From contig NZ_CVRP01000023.1 in the NCBI RefSeq assembly GCF_001261735.1, positions 1 through 64,000 on the forward strand: 64,000 bases of DNA, written 5' to 3'. The position numbers and the translations under genes are program-made. The notes beneath the pieces were generated by a model. The model was not told the DNA's origin and searched no databases. It saw only the letters and a program-made list of their open reading frames with translations. This DNA comes from Dysgonomonas sp. BGC7. Lineage in GTDB: Bacteria; Bacteroidota; Bacteroidia; Bacteroidales; Dysgonomonadaceae. Shown here in pieces: positions 44,795-53,210 of this stretch; the first letter of the stretch is position 1; each line of letters opens with the position of its first letter.

Positions 44795-45901
44795 ATGATT
44801 TTAGAGCGATTATCCATACTGAATTATAAAAATATAGAACAAGCCGAATTGAGCCTGTCTCCTAAGATCAATTGTTTCTTGGGTAGTAATGGTATGGGAA
44901 AGACCAATCTTTTGGATGCTATTTTTTATTTGTCGTTCTGCAAAAGCCATAATAATCCGGTCGATTCTCAGAATATCAATCATCAAGCAGAGTTTTCTGT
45001 TATTCAGGGCTGGTATCAGTTCGATAATAAACAGGAAGAATTTTTCTGTAGTTTTAGGCGAAAACAGAAAAAGCAGTTTAAGAAAAACAAAAAGGAATAT
45101 GAGCGCTTGTCTGACCATATCGGGGTATTACCCCTGATAATGGTATCGCCATCAGACACAAGCCTTATAAGCGGAGGAAGTGACGAGCGTCGTCGGTTTA
45201 TGGATATATTCCTGTCTCAGTTCGATAAAGAATACCTTCATGCTCTGATTCGTTACAACAAAGCCTTACAGCAAAGAAATGCACTTTTGAAACAAGACGG
45301 TTTTTCGGATGATACCCTGTTCGATCTTTGGGATCAGCAATTGGCAGAAGAAGGTTCTGTGATATACAGAAAAAGAAAAGACTTTATAGATAAATTTATT
45401 CCTACTTTTCAAAAATTCTATGATTTCATTTGCCTGTCGAATGAGAAGGTAGAACTCACATACGATTCGCACTTCGAAAAAGGAGATTTTCTTGCGTTGC
45501 TGAAACAAAGAAAAGAACGTGATCGTATAATAGGTTATACCAGTGTGGGAATCCATAAAGACGATCTTGATATGTGTATGGATGGTTATTCGATAAAGCG
45601 TGTCGGATCACAAGGGCAAAATAAGACCTATGTAGTTGCTCTAAAGCTCGCACAATTCGACTTTTTGCGCAAAGCTACAGACACTACACCTATTTTGTTA
45701 CTTGACGATATTTTCGATAAATTGGATTCGTCTCGTGTAGAACAGATAATTAAACTTGTGTTAGATAAAGATTTTGGTCAGATATTTGTCACAGATACCA
45801 ATCGTGAACATCTGGATGAAATACTGTCGCATACCAACAGCAATTATCTTCTGTACGAAGTTGAACAGGGTGAAGTTGTTTTAAAGAATCCCGATTTATG
45901 A
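44795..45901 (+). CDS. recF: DNA replication and repair protein RecF
   Basis: This is an SMC-like ATPase that loads RecA at single-strand gaps with RecO and RecR. The Walker A motif is GSNGMGKT at residues 30-37. The ABC signature lies in RVGSQGQNKTYVVALKLAQF, and Walker B with the D-loop is PILLLDDIFDKLDSSRV. A length of 368 residues is normal for Bacteroidetes RecF. Its stop overlaps the start of the DUF721 gene in the sequence ATGA, so translation is coupled. The recF-DUF721 pair is a conserved neighbourhood in this phylum. Confidence 0.95.
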   Translation: MILERLSILNYKNIEQAELSLSPKINCFLGSNGMGKTNLLDAIFYLSFCKSHNNPVDSQNINHQAEFSVIQGWYQFDNKQEEFFCSFRRKQKKQFKKNKKEYERLSDHIGVLPLIMVSPSDTSLISGGSDERRRFMDIFLSQFDKEYLHALIRYNKALQQRNALLKQDGFSDDTLFDLWDQQLAEEGSVIYRKRKDFIDKFIPTFQKFYDFICLSNEKVELTYDSHFEKGDFLALLKQRKERDRIIGYTSVGIHKDDLDMCMDGYSIKRVGSQGQNKTYVVALKLAQFDFLRKATDTTPILLLDDIFDKLDSSRVEQIIKLVLDKDFGQIFVTDTNREHLDEILSHTNSNYLLYEVEQGEVVLKNPDL

Positions 45902-46191
45902 GAAAGCGAAATACGGAAAGTCTGGGGGAGGCTTTGAGGCAATATTTCGAAGAAAACCCTTTTTTTAGGAGAAAGATTGCTGAAAGCAGAGCTGTTACCG
46001 GTTGGCAAACATTGTTGGGCTCTATGATCAGCTCTTATACTACAAATATTTATTTACGAAATAATATATTATATGTCTCTCTTAGTTCGGCTGCTCTGCG
46101 GGCAGAATTGCAAATGGCTAAAGACAGACTTATTTCTAAATTGAACGAACATGCGGGTATGCATGTTGTAAACGATATTGTATTCAGATAA
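45898..46191 (+). CDS. DUF721 (DciA-like) protein
   Basis: This 97-residue protein is of the DUF721 family, whose member DciA helps load the replicative helicase in bacteria without DnaC. Family features visible are WQTLLGSMISSYTTNIYLRNNILYVSLSSAALRAELQMAKDRLISKLNEH, a compact KH-like fold (here cited in pieces: WQTLLG, ILYVSLSSAALRAEL, RLISKLNEH). The N-terminus (residues 1-25) is basic. It overlaps recF by 4 bp. The start of the thioesterase gene follows 1 bp after its stop, so all three are one operon. The helicase-loading role is by homology only. Confidence 0.85.
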   Translation: MRKRNTESLGEALRQYFEENPFFRRKIAESRAVTGWQTLLGSMISSYTTNIYLRNNILYVSLSSAALRAELQMAKDRLISKLNEHAGMHVVNDIVFR

Positions 46192-46192
46192 A

Positions 46193-46627
46193 ATGAAAGA
46201 AGTAAAATCAGAGACCTTTAGGGCTTCATTGCCTATTCAGATACGATTTAGTGATGTAGATGCTTTGGGGCATATCAATAATAATCTATATTTTAGTTAT
46301 TTCGATTTGGGGAAAACCAGCTACTTTGAAAAAATAAAGCCTTCTGCCGTTAGTTGGACTGATGGACTTATTGTATTGGCTCATCTCGAAACCGATTTTC
46401 TTTCTCCTGTTTATTACAAGGAGAATATAGCCGTAGACACAAAAGTGATAAAACTGGGCGAAAAGAGTGGTGTTTTTTTACAGCAGATACGCAATATAAA
46501 GACAGGAGAAATAAAGTGTCGTTGCGAATCTGTTTTTGTAACATTCAATGCTCATACACAGTCTTCTATGCCTATACCCGATTCATGGAGGGTAGTTATA
46601 TCGGAATACGAAGGTTTAGATTTCTAA
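46193..46627 (+). CDS. Acyl-CoA thioesterase (4HBT hot-dog fold)
   Basis: This is a single-domain hot-dog thioesterase of the YbgC/FadM type, which hydrolyses acyl-CoA or acyl-ACP. The catalytic segment is SDVDALGHINNNLYFSYFD, in which the Asp and the following His-Ile-Asn-Asn are the family signature. The chosen ATG lies 1 bp after the DUF721 stop; an upstream TTG at 46178 would extend into that gene and is less likely. Length is 144 residues, normal for the family. The physiological acyl chain cannot be told. Confidence 0.85.
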   Translation: MKEVKSETFRASLPIQIRFSDVDALGHINNNLYFSYFDLGKTSYFEKIKPSAVSWTDGLIVLAHLETDFLSPVYYKENIAVDTKVIKLGEKSGVFLQQIRNIKTGEIKCRCESVFVTFNAHTQSSMPIPDSWRVVISEYEGLDF

Positions 46628-46652
46628 GATTCTACATTGTTTTTATTAATAT

Positions 46653-47189
46653 ATGGAAGGCTACTCTTTCTGTAGAATAAAAGGCGAAGAGGACAAATAT
46701 TATAAACAGTTTCTTTCTGTATATAAGTCCTCATTTCCTGTTTTTGAGCAGCGAAGTCAGGAACAACAATCGGCTGCTTTCAAAAATAATAGCTATTGCC
46801 TTGTAGCATTGGTAAAGGGCGATAAACTAGCCTCTTTTATATCCTATTGGGAGTTCGATGACTATATCTACATAGAGCATTTAGCCGTGAACTCTGAGCT
46901 GAGGGGACAGAATATAGGAAGTTTTACTCTTAGTAAGTTCGCACAAAATAATCGTAAAATACTCTTGCTCGAAATTGATCCATTGGTCGATGAGGTATCT
47001 AAAAGAAGGCTTTGTTTCTACAAGAAGCTAGGATACAAAGTAAACCCTTATCACCATCACCATCCTGCATACAGGCAGGGCTATGATTCCCACGAATTGC
47101 TGGTTCTTAGTTTAAGTGAGGTATTGAGTGAGAATATGTATAATCGATTTTACTCCGATCTGGTACAGGTGGTAATGAATGCCGATTGA
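46653..47189 (+). CDS. GNAT family N-acetyltransferase
   Basis: This 178-residue GCN5-related acetyltransferase has motif A in YIEHLAVNSELRGQNIGSFTL, where RGQNIGS binds the acetyl-CoA pyrophosphate. The acceptor substrate is unknown. A short histidine run (YHHHHPAYRQGY) near residue 132 is typical of one Bacteroidetes GNAT subgroup and may contact the substrate or a metal. The gene is 25 bp downstream of the thioesterase gene and ends the recF operon, just before rnpB. Confidence 0.8.
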   Translation: MEGYSFCRIKGEEDKYYKQFLSVYKSSFPVFEQRSQEQQSAAFKNNSYCLVALVKGDKLASFISYWEFDDYIYIEHLAVNSELRGQNIGSFTLSKFAQNNRKILLLEIDPLVDEVSKRRLCFYKKLGYKVNPYHHHHPAYRQGYDSHELLVLSLSEVLSENMYNRFYSDLVQVVMNAD

Positions 47190-47241
47190 GATTAAGCCGT
47201 ATAATTTTTAGTCTTATAAGTCACATCTGTTTTTTTATCTC

Positions 47242-47249
47242 TATCTTTG
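47242..47249 (+). promoter_or_regulatory. -7 promoter box of rnpB
   Basis: TATCTTTG matches TAnnTTTG. It sits about 10 bp before the 5' end of the RNase P RNA. Confidence 0.65.
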
Positions 47250-47259
47250 CAATCCAATA

Positions 47260-47612
47260 ACAGTAGGCCGGTTTGTCGCTGGCTGCCGTAAGGCAGAAAG
47301 AGGAAAGTCCGGGCAACACAGAGCATCGTACTTCTTAATGGGAAGCTGTTCGTGAGGGCAGAGTTTAAGGTAACAGAAAATGACCGCCTTAGGGTAAGGG
47401 TGAAAAGGTGAGGTAAGAGCTCACCGGTCTGTATAGCAATATACAGAGCCGTACTACTTGCGAGTTGTAAGACCATGTATACCGGCGTATGTAGGGCTGC
47501 TCGCCCGATGTCGGGGGGTAGGTTGCTAGAGTCTGTCGGTGACGGCTGGCGTAGATAAATGACAAACACCTGTTTCTACAGGACACAGAACCCGGCTTAC
47601 AGGCTTACTGTT
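47260..47612 (+). ncRNA. rnpB: RNase P RNA, bacterial class A
   Basis: This is the catalytic RNA that trims tRNA 5' ends. The universal 5' core is visible as GAGGAAAGUCCGGGC (conserved region I, about 47309-47323). GGTAAGAGCUCACC lies in the specificity region, and AGAUAAAUGAC with ACAGAACCCGGCUUAC is the 3' core. Helix P1 forms between ACAGTAGGCC at 47260-47269 and GGCTTACTGT at 47602-47611 (one G.U pair), which sets both ends. The T-run after P1 makes it self-terminating. The convergent tonB gene ends at 47616, right against it. Confidence 0.95.
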
Positions 47613-47615
47613 TTT

Positions 47616-48095
47616 TTAGTTATTCAGTTTAAATATGATGGGGATAGTATAATATACGGGAACAGTTTTTCCGTCTTGGCTTCCGGGTATCCATCTCGGC
47701 ATTGATTTTAGCATACGCACTACTTCTTTATCACACTCGGGATCTATTCCCCTTAGAATTACCGTATTGGTTATATCTCCTTGTTTCGATACCACAAAGC
47801 GTACTGTCACTCTGCCTTGTATTCCTTCTTCCTTAGCTTTTTCCGGATATTTCAGGTTACTTGCAATATATTTATGCATTTCAGCCTCTCCTCCCGGAAA
47901 TGAAGGCATTTGCTCTACAGTCATAAATGGTTTTTCATTGTCCTCGCTTATTATAGCTTTTTCTCTGCTATTTTCTTTTTCTATATTTTCTTTTTCAGGT
48001 GCAGAAGAAGAAAAGATAAAGTCTTTGTAGTTGTAGTATAATAAAAGAATACTGGGGATTATAATCAATAGTATGATATAGACTATCGGACGCAC
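47616..48095 (-). CDS. Short TonB-domain protein, possibly N-terminally frameshifted
   Basis: This is an energy-transducer TonB-like protein with one membrane helix (VYIILLIIIPSILLLYY, residues 4-20), an acidic/Lys linker, and a C-terminal TonB domain (about 72-158) with FPGGEAEMHKYIASNLKYPEKAKEEGIQGRV in pieces (FPGGEAEM, YPEKAKEEGIQGRVTVRFVV) and MPRWIPGSQDGK. The frame has only a GTG start at 48095. A 17-codon ATG frame (48118-48171) overlaps the end of the upstream gene and stops just before, in the other phase. A single +1 shift would join the two into a natural N-terminus. The protein may therefore be translated from GTG, made by frameshifting, or be a decaying gene. Confidence 0.75.
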   Translation of the reverse strand: MRPIVYIILLIIIPSILLLYYNYKDFIFSSSAPEKENIEKENSREKAIISEDNEKPFMTVEQMPSFPGGEAEMHKYIASNLKYPEKAKEEGIQGRVTVRFVVSKQGDITNTVILRGIDPECDKEVVRMLKSMPRWIPGSQDGKTVPVYYTIPIIFKLNN

Positions 48096-48160
48096 CGAGA
48101 GCCCCTTCTTTTCATTTTTATCGTATCAGTCTGTATTTTGTATATATGCCATATTCGATG

Positions 48161-48724
48161 TTATTTTTCATTTTTGATGTAGGATTTCTGTTCTTTTATC
48201 AGGCTCGGATTGAAAGAGGGGTTTCTATAGATATATTCTTTATCTAAAAATAATCTGTCTCGGAAAGGTTCTTTCTTCAGTTCGAAGGTTGCAGTCATAT
48301 AACGTAGAAGAGCAATGGGTTCATCTATTTTTGATGCCTGCAAACCTCGTGTGTGGCCGGTGGTAAATGTGAATTTCTTATCAAAAAAAGAGAGTTTGAT
48401 ATCTGATTGGCATTTAGAATCGATAATATCGTCTCCAATTAGATATTCCAGACCTTCTGCTTTTGTTTTATATATTTCCTTTCCGTAGTAGAAAATGGAT
48501 ATTTCATTGTCGTGATTAAAGGTGATTTTCACTCTACGTACAAAAAAAGTAAAGAGAAATAATGTCCAAATAAAGATAGCCAAAAAGAAATATATAAAAT
48601 GAGAGGTAATGTAAGAAATATCAGTGAAGAAAATAAATAATACCATTATAATACCCACAGGCATAGTAATCAGCATGATTTGTTTGAGAGAATAGGGAAT
48701 TGCCCAAAATTTGAATTCTTTCAT
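48161..48724 (-). CDS. Small membrane protein of unknown function
   Basis: I do not recognise this 187-residue protein. It has two membrane helices (about residues 14-34 and 39-60) followed by a basic turn (FFVRRVKITF) and a cytoplasmic beta-rich domain (about 65-165) that resembles PH-like domains of other two-helix Bacteroidetes proteins; that resemblance is weak. A -7 box on the minus strand lies at 48744-48751. It is followed by the short tonB gene, whose likely original ATG overlaps its stop by 11 bp, so the two appear to form an operon. Confidence 0.7.
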   Translation of the reverse strand: MKEFKFWAIPYSLKQIMLITMPVGIIMVLFIFFTDISYITSHFIYFFLAIFIWTLFLFTFFVRRVKITFNHDNEISIFYYGKEIYKTKAEGLEYLIGDDIIDSKCQSDIKLSFFDKKFTFTTGHTRGLQASKIDEPIALLRYMTATFELKKEPFRDRLFLDKEYIYRNPSFNPSLIKEQKSYIKNEK

Positions 48725-48743
48725 AGTATATTGATTTGTTATT

Positions 48744-48751
48744 CAAACTTA
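48744..48751 (-). promoter_or_regulatory. -7 promoter box of the small membrane protein gene
   Basis: The minus strand reads TAAGTTTG, matching TAnnTTTG, 19 bp before the ATG at 48724. Confidence 0.5.
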
Positions 48752-48941
48752 CATAAAAATAACAGTATATGAAATAGTCAGATAAATAATTATCTATACA
48801 GAACTATCTATGCTAATGAATGCCAGGACAGAAAAGTTGTATATATGAAAACAAGCGTAAATGTATACAAGTTTGTCAGGTTTTAGTTAAAATGAATATT
48901 AAACATTGTGATAAAAATGAGTTTTCTATAAAAGAACAAAC

Positions 48942-48949
48942 TATCTTTG
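48942..48949 (+). promoter_or_regulatory. -7 promoter box of the yihY-like gene
   Basis: TATCTTTG matches TAnnTTTG. It overlaps the earlier candidate start at 48947 and so decides for the ATG at 48971. Confidence 0.6.
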
Positions 48950-48970
48950 CCAATATTTTGTTTCAAATAT

Positions 48971-50284
48971 ATGATTGAGAAAATAAAACAATTTGCGACA
49001 AAGCTTATTCGTTTTCTCTCCTATGGTATCTGGCGAGTAAACAAACAAGATCATTCTTCGAAAAAGAACAGTCTTTATGATATAATAAAAGCTTTTATTC
49101 TTGCTATTCGAAATATTGACGGGGGACAGTTATTTACCCGTGCTTCAGCTTTGACTTACAGTACACTATTGTCTATTGTGCCTATGCTTGCTGTCTTGTT
49201 TGCGATAGCAAGGGGTTTTGGTTTTCAGAATATTGTTAAAAGCCAGCTGTTTACATACTTTTCGGGGCAAGAGGAGATATTGAATAAAGCAACTGCTTTT
49301 ATCGACAAGTCGATAGAATATGCACAGGGAGGGGTTTTCCTTGGTATAGGTATTGTATTATTACTATACACAGTTATAAATCTGCTTTCGAATATCGAAG
49401 ACAATTTCAATCAAATATGGCAAATAAAGAAAGGTCGTACCTACTTCCGTATGTTTACGGACTATTTGGCTCTGATTATTATAGCTCCTGTTTTTCTTGT
49501 CTGTAATGCAGGGCTTACTCTTATATTGAATACGACAGCCGAAGAACAGCATGTGATTGGATTGGTAATTACTCCTTTTATAAAATTACTTCCTTTTCTG
49601 GTAACAATGTTGTTGTTCGTTATCCTTAATATATATATCCCAAATACAAAGGTTAAATTTACAAGTGCCTTGCTTGGAGGTGTCTTTACCGGAATATGTT
49701 TTCAAGTGTTTCAGACTCTTTATATAAGCGGACAGATATGGATTTCGAAATATAACGCTATTTATGGTAGTTTTGCTGCATTGCCGTTATTGTTACTGTG
49801 GTTGCAACTAACTTGGTTCTTTGTCCTGTTTGGTGTGCAACTAACTTTTGCCTATCAGAATGTAAATAAGTACAGCTTCGAACACGAAACGTCTAACATT
49901 AGTCGCCGTTATAAGGATTTTATTATTCTTCTGATAATGACTTTGATTGTTAAGCGTTTTGAAAAAGGATCTACTCCATATACTGCCGACGAACTGTCGG
50001 AGCATTATAAGATTCCTACAAGGCTGACAGGAGATACTTTGTTTTATCTGCAACAAATAGGAATGATTGTAGAAACTCCTTCCGATGATCATCTTGTGCC
50101 CGCATATATCCCTGCTATGGATATAAATCATATTTCTGTAGGATCGCTATTTGAGAAAATAGATGTATATGGATCCGAAGATTTTGCCATTGATACCGAC
50201 ATTGAGTTTTGTAACGAATGGAATGCTATTCTTCGGTTAAAAGGAGTGGCACAGTCCGAAACCAGACTGTTGAAAGATTTATAA
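48971..50284 (+). CDS. YihY/BrkB family inner-membrane protein
   Basis: This is a 437-residue member of the YihY (formerly RNase BN/BrkB) family. The family start is LTYSTLLSIVPMLAVLFAIARGFG, with six membrane helices over residues about 50-300 (for example ALIIIAPVFLVCNAGLTLIL and LPLLLLWLQLTWFFVLFGVQL, the closing family motif). The C-terminal 130 residues are cytoplasmic and resemble a winged helix (YTADELSEHYKIPTRLTGDTLFYLQQIGMI), an extension often seen in Bacteroidetes. Function is unproven; lipid transport and envelope roles have been proposed for relatives. The start follows from the -7 box at 48942. Confidence 0.85.
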   Translation: MIEKIKQFATKLIRFLSYGIWRVNKQDHSSKKNSLYDIIKAFILAIRNIDGGQLFTRASALTYSTLLSIVPMLAVLFAIARGFGFQNIVKSQLFTYFSGQEEILNKATAFIDKSIEYAQGGVFLGIGIVLLLYTVINLLSNIEDNFNQIWQIKKGRTYFRMFTDYLALIIIAPVFLVCNAGLTLILNTTAEEQHVIGLVITPFIKLLPFLVTMLLFVILNIYIPNTKVKFTSALLGGVFTGICFQVFQTLYISGQIWISKYNAIYGSFAALPLLLLWLQLTWFFVLFGVQLTFAYQNVNKYSFEHETSNISRRYKDFIILLIMTLIVKRFEKGSTPYTADELSEHYKIPTRLTGDTLFYLQQIGMIVETPSDDHLVPAYIPAMDINHISVGSLFEKIDVYGSEDFAIDTDIEFCNEWNAILRLKGVAQSETRLLKDL

Positions 50285-50305
50285 TCCTATGAATTTGTTG
50301 TATAA

Positions 50306-51679
50306 ATGAAATCAGGAATTTTAAATCTTACAGAAGGGAAAATCTTTTCTACCCTTATTCGTTTGGCTTTGCCTCTTATGGGAACGAGTTTTCTGCAAAT
50401 GGCATATACTCTGATGGCAATGTCGTGGGTAGGTCGTTTGGGTACTGTTTCACATCCCGAAATAGCAACAAAGTCGGAAGCTGCAATAGGTGCAATAGGA
50501 ATGTTACTTTGGTTGACGGCGTCTGTGGCATATCTGGCTATGATTGGTTCGGAAGTCGCTGTTGGGCAATCTATAGGGGCAAAGAAAATGAAGCGAGCTG
50601 CTATATACGCATCTCATTCTACCACAACCTCTATTGTGTTGAGTGTTCTGTGGGTTTCCTTATTGGCTATATTTGCTTATCCAATACTCTCATTTTTCAA
50701 GTTGGAAGCCGATATTACAGCCGATGCTGTATTGTATCTGCGTATTTTGACTATCAGCCTGCCATTCCAATTCCTGTCCTATAATTTCACAGGTATATAT
50801 AACGGAGCAGGGCGAAGTATAATCCCTTTCCGGAACAATGCAGCAGGACTGGTACTCAATATGATACTTGATCCTATACTCATGTTTGCTATGGGAATGG
50901 GACTACACGGTGCTGCTATCGGTACTGTAGTTTCGCAACTATTCGTTTTTGCCTTGTTTTATTATCAGATACGGCATGGAAATAAGATATTAGGGTATTT
51001 TCCTTTCTTTATAAAACCGAAGTTAATGTACCTCAAGCGTATATTCTTTTTGGGAACTCCCGTTTCTGTTATGAATTCCTTATATGCTATTATAAATATG
51101 AATCTGGCTCGCGTGGCATCTATTCACGGAGGACATTTGGGGATGATGGCTCAAACTACAGGGGGGCAGATTGAGGCAGTTACGTGGAATACTTCTCAGG
51201 GGTTTTCTACAGCATTGAGTGCCTTTGTCGCTCAGAACTATGCGGCGAATAAAATAGAAAGAGGTAGGAAAGCTTATATCTACACTATACGGGTAATGCT
51301 TACCTTGGGTGTGGCTGTCAGTATCTGTTTTATCTTGTTCGGAGCTCAAATATTCGGTATTATTGTACCCGAAGAAAATGCGATGAGGGCTGGAGCCGAG
51401 TATTTATTCGTAATGGGCTTAGTCCAGATATTTATGATGTTTGAGCTAACTACTCAGGGTATGTTTAATGGTATAGGGCGAACTATTGAGCCTGCTGTTA
51501 TTAGTATAACATTCAATGCTCTGCGCATACCACTAGCGTATTATCTAGCTTCGCAGATGGGAATAACGGGAGTATGGTGGGCTATTGCAATATCCACTAT
51601 TTGTAAGGGAATAATACTGCCAACTTGGTTTGCAGTAGTTTATAGGCGTATCAGAAGAAGAAAGCCTAAAATAGGGTAG
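50306..51679 (+). CDS. MATE family efflux transporter
   Basis: This 457-residue inner-membrane transporter of the multidrug and toxin extrusion family is probably Na+ or H+ coupled. It has twelve predicted helices in two related halves: IRLALPLMGTSFLQMAYTL starts the first, and FFLGTPVSVMNSLYAIINMNL the second. Family motifs include NFTGIYNGAGRSIIPF and its second-half counterpart TTQGMFNGIGRTIEPA. It starts 22 bp after the YihY-like gene and may be cotranscribed with it. Its substrate is unknown. It converges on queF with only 6 bp between the stops. Confidence 0.9.
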   Translation: MKSGILNLTEGKIFSTLIRLALPLMGTSFLQMAYTLMAMSWVGRLGTVSHPEIATKSEAAIGAIGMLLWLTASVAYLAMIGSEVAVGQSIGAKKMKRAAIYASHSTTTSIVLSVLWVSLLAIFAYPILSFFKLEADITADAVLYLRILTISLPFQFLSYNFTGIYNGAGRSIIPFRNNAAGLVLNMILDPILMFAMGMGLHGAAIGTVVSQLFVFALFYYQIRHGNKILGYFPFFIKPKLMYLKRIFFLGTPVSVMNSLYAIINMNLARVASIHGGHLGMMAQTTGGQIEAVTWNTSQGFSTALSAFVAQNYAANKIERGRKAYIYTIRVMLTLGVAVSICFILFGAQIFGIIVPEENAMRAGAEYLFVMGLVQIFMMFELTTQGMFNGIGRTIEPAVISITFNALRIPLAYYLASQMGITGVWWAIAISTICKGIILPTWFAVVYRRIRRRKPKIG

Positions 51680-51685
51680 GTAGCC

Positions 51686-52153
51686 TTATTTATAAGTATG
51701 TTGAGGAGTATGTCTTAATAACCTTTCTTTTGCCATGCTTTCATATTCGGTACCCTTGCGTCCATAGTTGCAAAATGGGTAAATGCTGATCCCTCCGCGG
51801 GGAGTAAATATGCCGACAACCTCAATGTATCTGGGATTCATGAGTTTGATAAGGTCTTTCATTATGATGTTTACACAGTCTTCGTGGAAAGCTCCATGAT
51901 TGCGAAAGCTGAACAGATACAATTTCAAGGCCTTGCTTTCTACCATCTTTACATCCGGCAGATAGTTGATGTGGATGGTTGCAAAATCCGGCTGTCCTGT
52001 AATAGGGCATAGACTGGTAAACTCGGGGCAATTGAATGTTACCCAATAGTCATTTCCCTGATGTTTGTTTTCGAAAGCTTCCAGTACCTCGGGTGCATAG
52101 TCGTCTTTGTATTCTGTTTTACCACCTAAGTGGCTCAATCCTTCTATTGTCAT
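51686..52153 (-). CDS. queF: NADPH-dependent 7-cyano-7-deazaguanine (preQ0) reductase
   Basis: QueF reduces preQ0 to preQ1 in queuosine biosynthesis. At 155 residues this is the short, unimodular type. The catalytic cysteine is C49 in [11 protein letters not shown] and the proton-donating Asp is D56 in the same motif. [21 protein letters not shown] is the QueF signature that binds NADPH and substrate. The gene starts 1 bp after the queC stop, so the two successive pathway steps share a transcript. Confidence 0.95.
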   Translation of the reverse strand: MTIEGLSHLGGKTEYKDDYAPEVLEAFENKHQGNDYWVTFNCPEFTSLCPITGQPDFATIHINYLPDVKMVESKALKLYLFSFRNHGAFHEDCVNIIMKDLIKLMNPRYIEVVGIFTPRGGISIYPFCNYGRKGTEYESMAKERLLRHTPQHTYK

Positions 52154-52154
52154 A

Positions 52155-52817
52155 TTAGTCTTTGTCTTTTATTGATAGATAATTGTCTAAGCCTTGATTA
52201 CGTAGCTTACATGCGGGGCAATGTCCACATCCATCGGCAATGATGCCATTGTAGCAGGTCAAGGTTTGTGTTCGTACTATGTCGAATACTCCTAGTTCAT
52301 CCGCAAGCTGCCATACAGCAGTCTTATCTCTCCACATTAGTGGTGTATGGATCTGGAAATGCTCGTCCATAGCCAGATTGATAGATGCATTTGCCGACAG
52401 AATAAATGTGTCTCTGCAATCGGGATAGCCGCTATAGTCTGCTTCCGATACTCCGGTTACAATGTGGCGTATACCATGCGAACGTGCTATGACCGCAGCA
52501 AAAGTAAGAAACAGCAGGTTGCGTCCGGGAACGAAGGTGTTGGGATATGAGTCGGCGGGCTTCTCTTGGTCCATTACAATATCGCTGGTAAGGGAGTTGA
52601 CTGATAGCTGGCTGATGATAGACGCATCCAATAGTTGAAACGGCACATTCGCTTCTTGTGCTATTGACTGTGCTATTTCTACCTCCTTCGAATGTCTCTG
52701 ACCGTATGTGAAACAGAGTGTACGTACCGATGAAAAGTTTTTCAATGCCCAATATAGGCATGTTGTAGAGTCTTGTCCTCCGGAGAACAAAACTAAAGCG
52801 GATTCTTTTTTGTTCAT
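52155..52817 (-). CDS. queC: 7-cyano-7-deazaguanine synthase
   Basis: QueC makes preQ0 from carboxy-deazaguanine, ATP and ammonia. The PP-loop ATP-binding motif SGGQDS lies at residues 12-17. The zinc site is the C-terminal Cys set C188, C197, C200 and C203 (CxxCxxC in CGHCPAC). The 220-residue length is normal. The leader (52818-52872) can fold as a small pseudoknot whose last strand ends close to the ATG, a possible preQ1-type control. queF follows at once. Confidence 0.95.
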   Translation of the reverse strand: MNKKESALVLFSGGQDSTTCLYWALKNFSSVRTLCFTYGQRHSKEVEIAQSIAQEANVPFQLLDASIISQLSVNSLTSDIVMDQEKPADSYPNTFVPGRNLLFLTFAAVIARSHGIRHIVTGVSEADYSGYPDCRDTFILSANASINLAMDEHFQIHTPLMWRDKTAVWQLADELGVFDIVRTQTLTCYNGIIADGCGHCPACKLRNQGLDNYLSIKDKD

Positions 52818-52819
52818 AA

Positions 52820-52856
52820 ATCTTTGTTTTTTACGTGGTTAATTCTAAGATACACG
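52820..52856 (-). promoter_or_regulatory. Candidate pseudoknot in the queC leader
   Basis: On the minus strand, CGTG (52856-52853) pairs with CACG (52837-52834), and ATCTT (52851-52847) in the loop pairs with AAGAT (52824-52820). Between the last two strands lies the A-rich stretch TAAAAAACA. This order and the A-rich linker recall preQ1-I riboswitches, but the stems are short and the consensus match is poor. Confidence 0.3.
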
Positions 52857-52879
52857 GAAAGATGCTTTTCTTTCGGGTA

Positions 52880-52887
52880 CAAATGTA
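52880..52887 (-). promoter_or_regulatory. -7 promoter box of queC-queF
   Basis: The minus strand reads TACATTTG, matching TAnnTTTG, 63 bp before the queC ATG. This predicts a leader of about 55 nt. Confidence 0.55.
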
Positions 52888-52939
52888 GTTATTTTAAGAG
52901 TTTATTGCCGAAAAAGTTTCTTAAAAAGAATAATTGTTT

Positions 52940-52947
52940 TACTTTTG
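52940..52947 (+). promoter_or_regulatory. -7 promoter box of tRNA-Lys
   Basis: TACTTTTG matches TAnnTTTG, 13 bp before the tRNA 5' end. Confidence 0.6.
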
Positions 52948-52960
52948 CATCATCAAAAAA

Positions 52961-53033
52961 GACTCCGTAGCTCAGCTGGTAGAGCAATTGACTCTTAATC
53001 AATGGGTCGAGGGTTCGAGCCCCTCCGGGGTCA
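52961..53033 (+). tRNA. tRNA-Lys(CUU)
   Basis: The cloverleaf is complete. Acceptor GACTCCG pairs with CGGGGTC, with discriminator A at 53033. The D-arm holds AGCTCAGCTGGTAGAGC. The anticodon stem ATTGA/TCAAT encloses the loop CTCTTAA with anticodon CTT. The T-arm is GAGGG-TTCGAGC-CCCTC. CCA is not encoded, as is usual in this phylum. Confidence 0.95.
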
Positions 53034-53051
53034 CTTTTAGGCTTTTGTAAG

Positions 53052-53088
53052 ACGTTGTAATCAAACCGATTGCAACGTTTTCTTTTTC
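53052..53088 (+). terminator. Terminator of tRNA-Lys
   Basis: ACGTTGTAATC (53052-53062) pairs with GATTGCAACGT (53068-53078) with one G.T, followed by TTTTCTTTTT, 18 bp after the tRNA. Confidence 0.8.
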
Positions 53089-53134
53089 ATGTGAGTACAC
53101 GTAAGTAGTAGAGCTTATGAATACGGGCATATAG

Positions 53135-53166
53135 AAGCCTCTTAATGTATTAATATTAAGAGGCTT
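53135..53166. terminator. Probable terminator between tRNA-Lys and the GH3 operon
   Basis: AAGCCTCTTAAT (53135-53146) and ATTAAGAGGCTT (53155-53166) form a perfect 12-bp stem with an 8-nt loop. The tail is T-rich on the plus strand. It lies 44 bp beyond the minus-strand GH3 stop and may serve both directions. Confidence 0.6.
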
Positions 53167-53210
53167 TTGTGTATTTTTCGTTACGATTACAGATCTGTTC
53201 TAAATAGTTC

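Noticed and set aside
47040-47060. Histidine run in the GNAT protein as an engineered tag
   Set aside because: It is internal, only four His long, and within normal GNAT sequence.
47192-47586. Two minus-strand ORFs of 125 and 65 codons
   Set aside because: They lie antisense to the RNase P RNA, whose conserved core sequences and P1 helix are unmistakable.
48947-48970. Upstream start for the YihY-like protein
   Set aside because: It overlaps the -7 box TATCTTTG at 48942-48949, so the codon would not be in the transcript.
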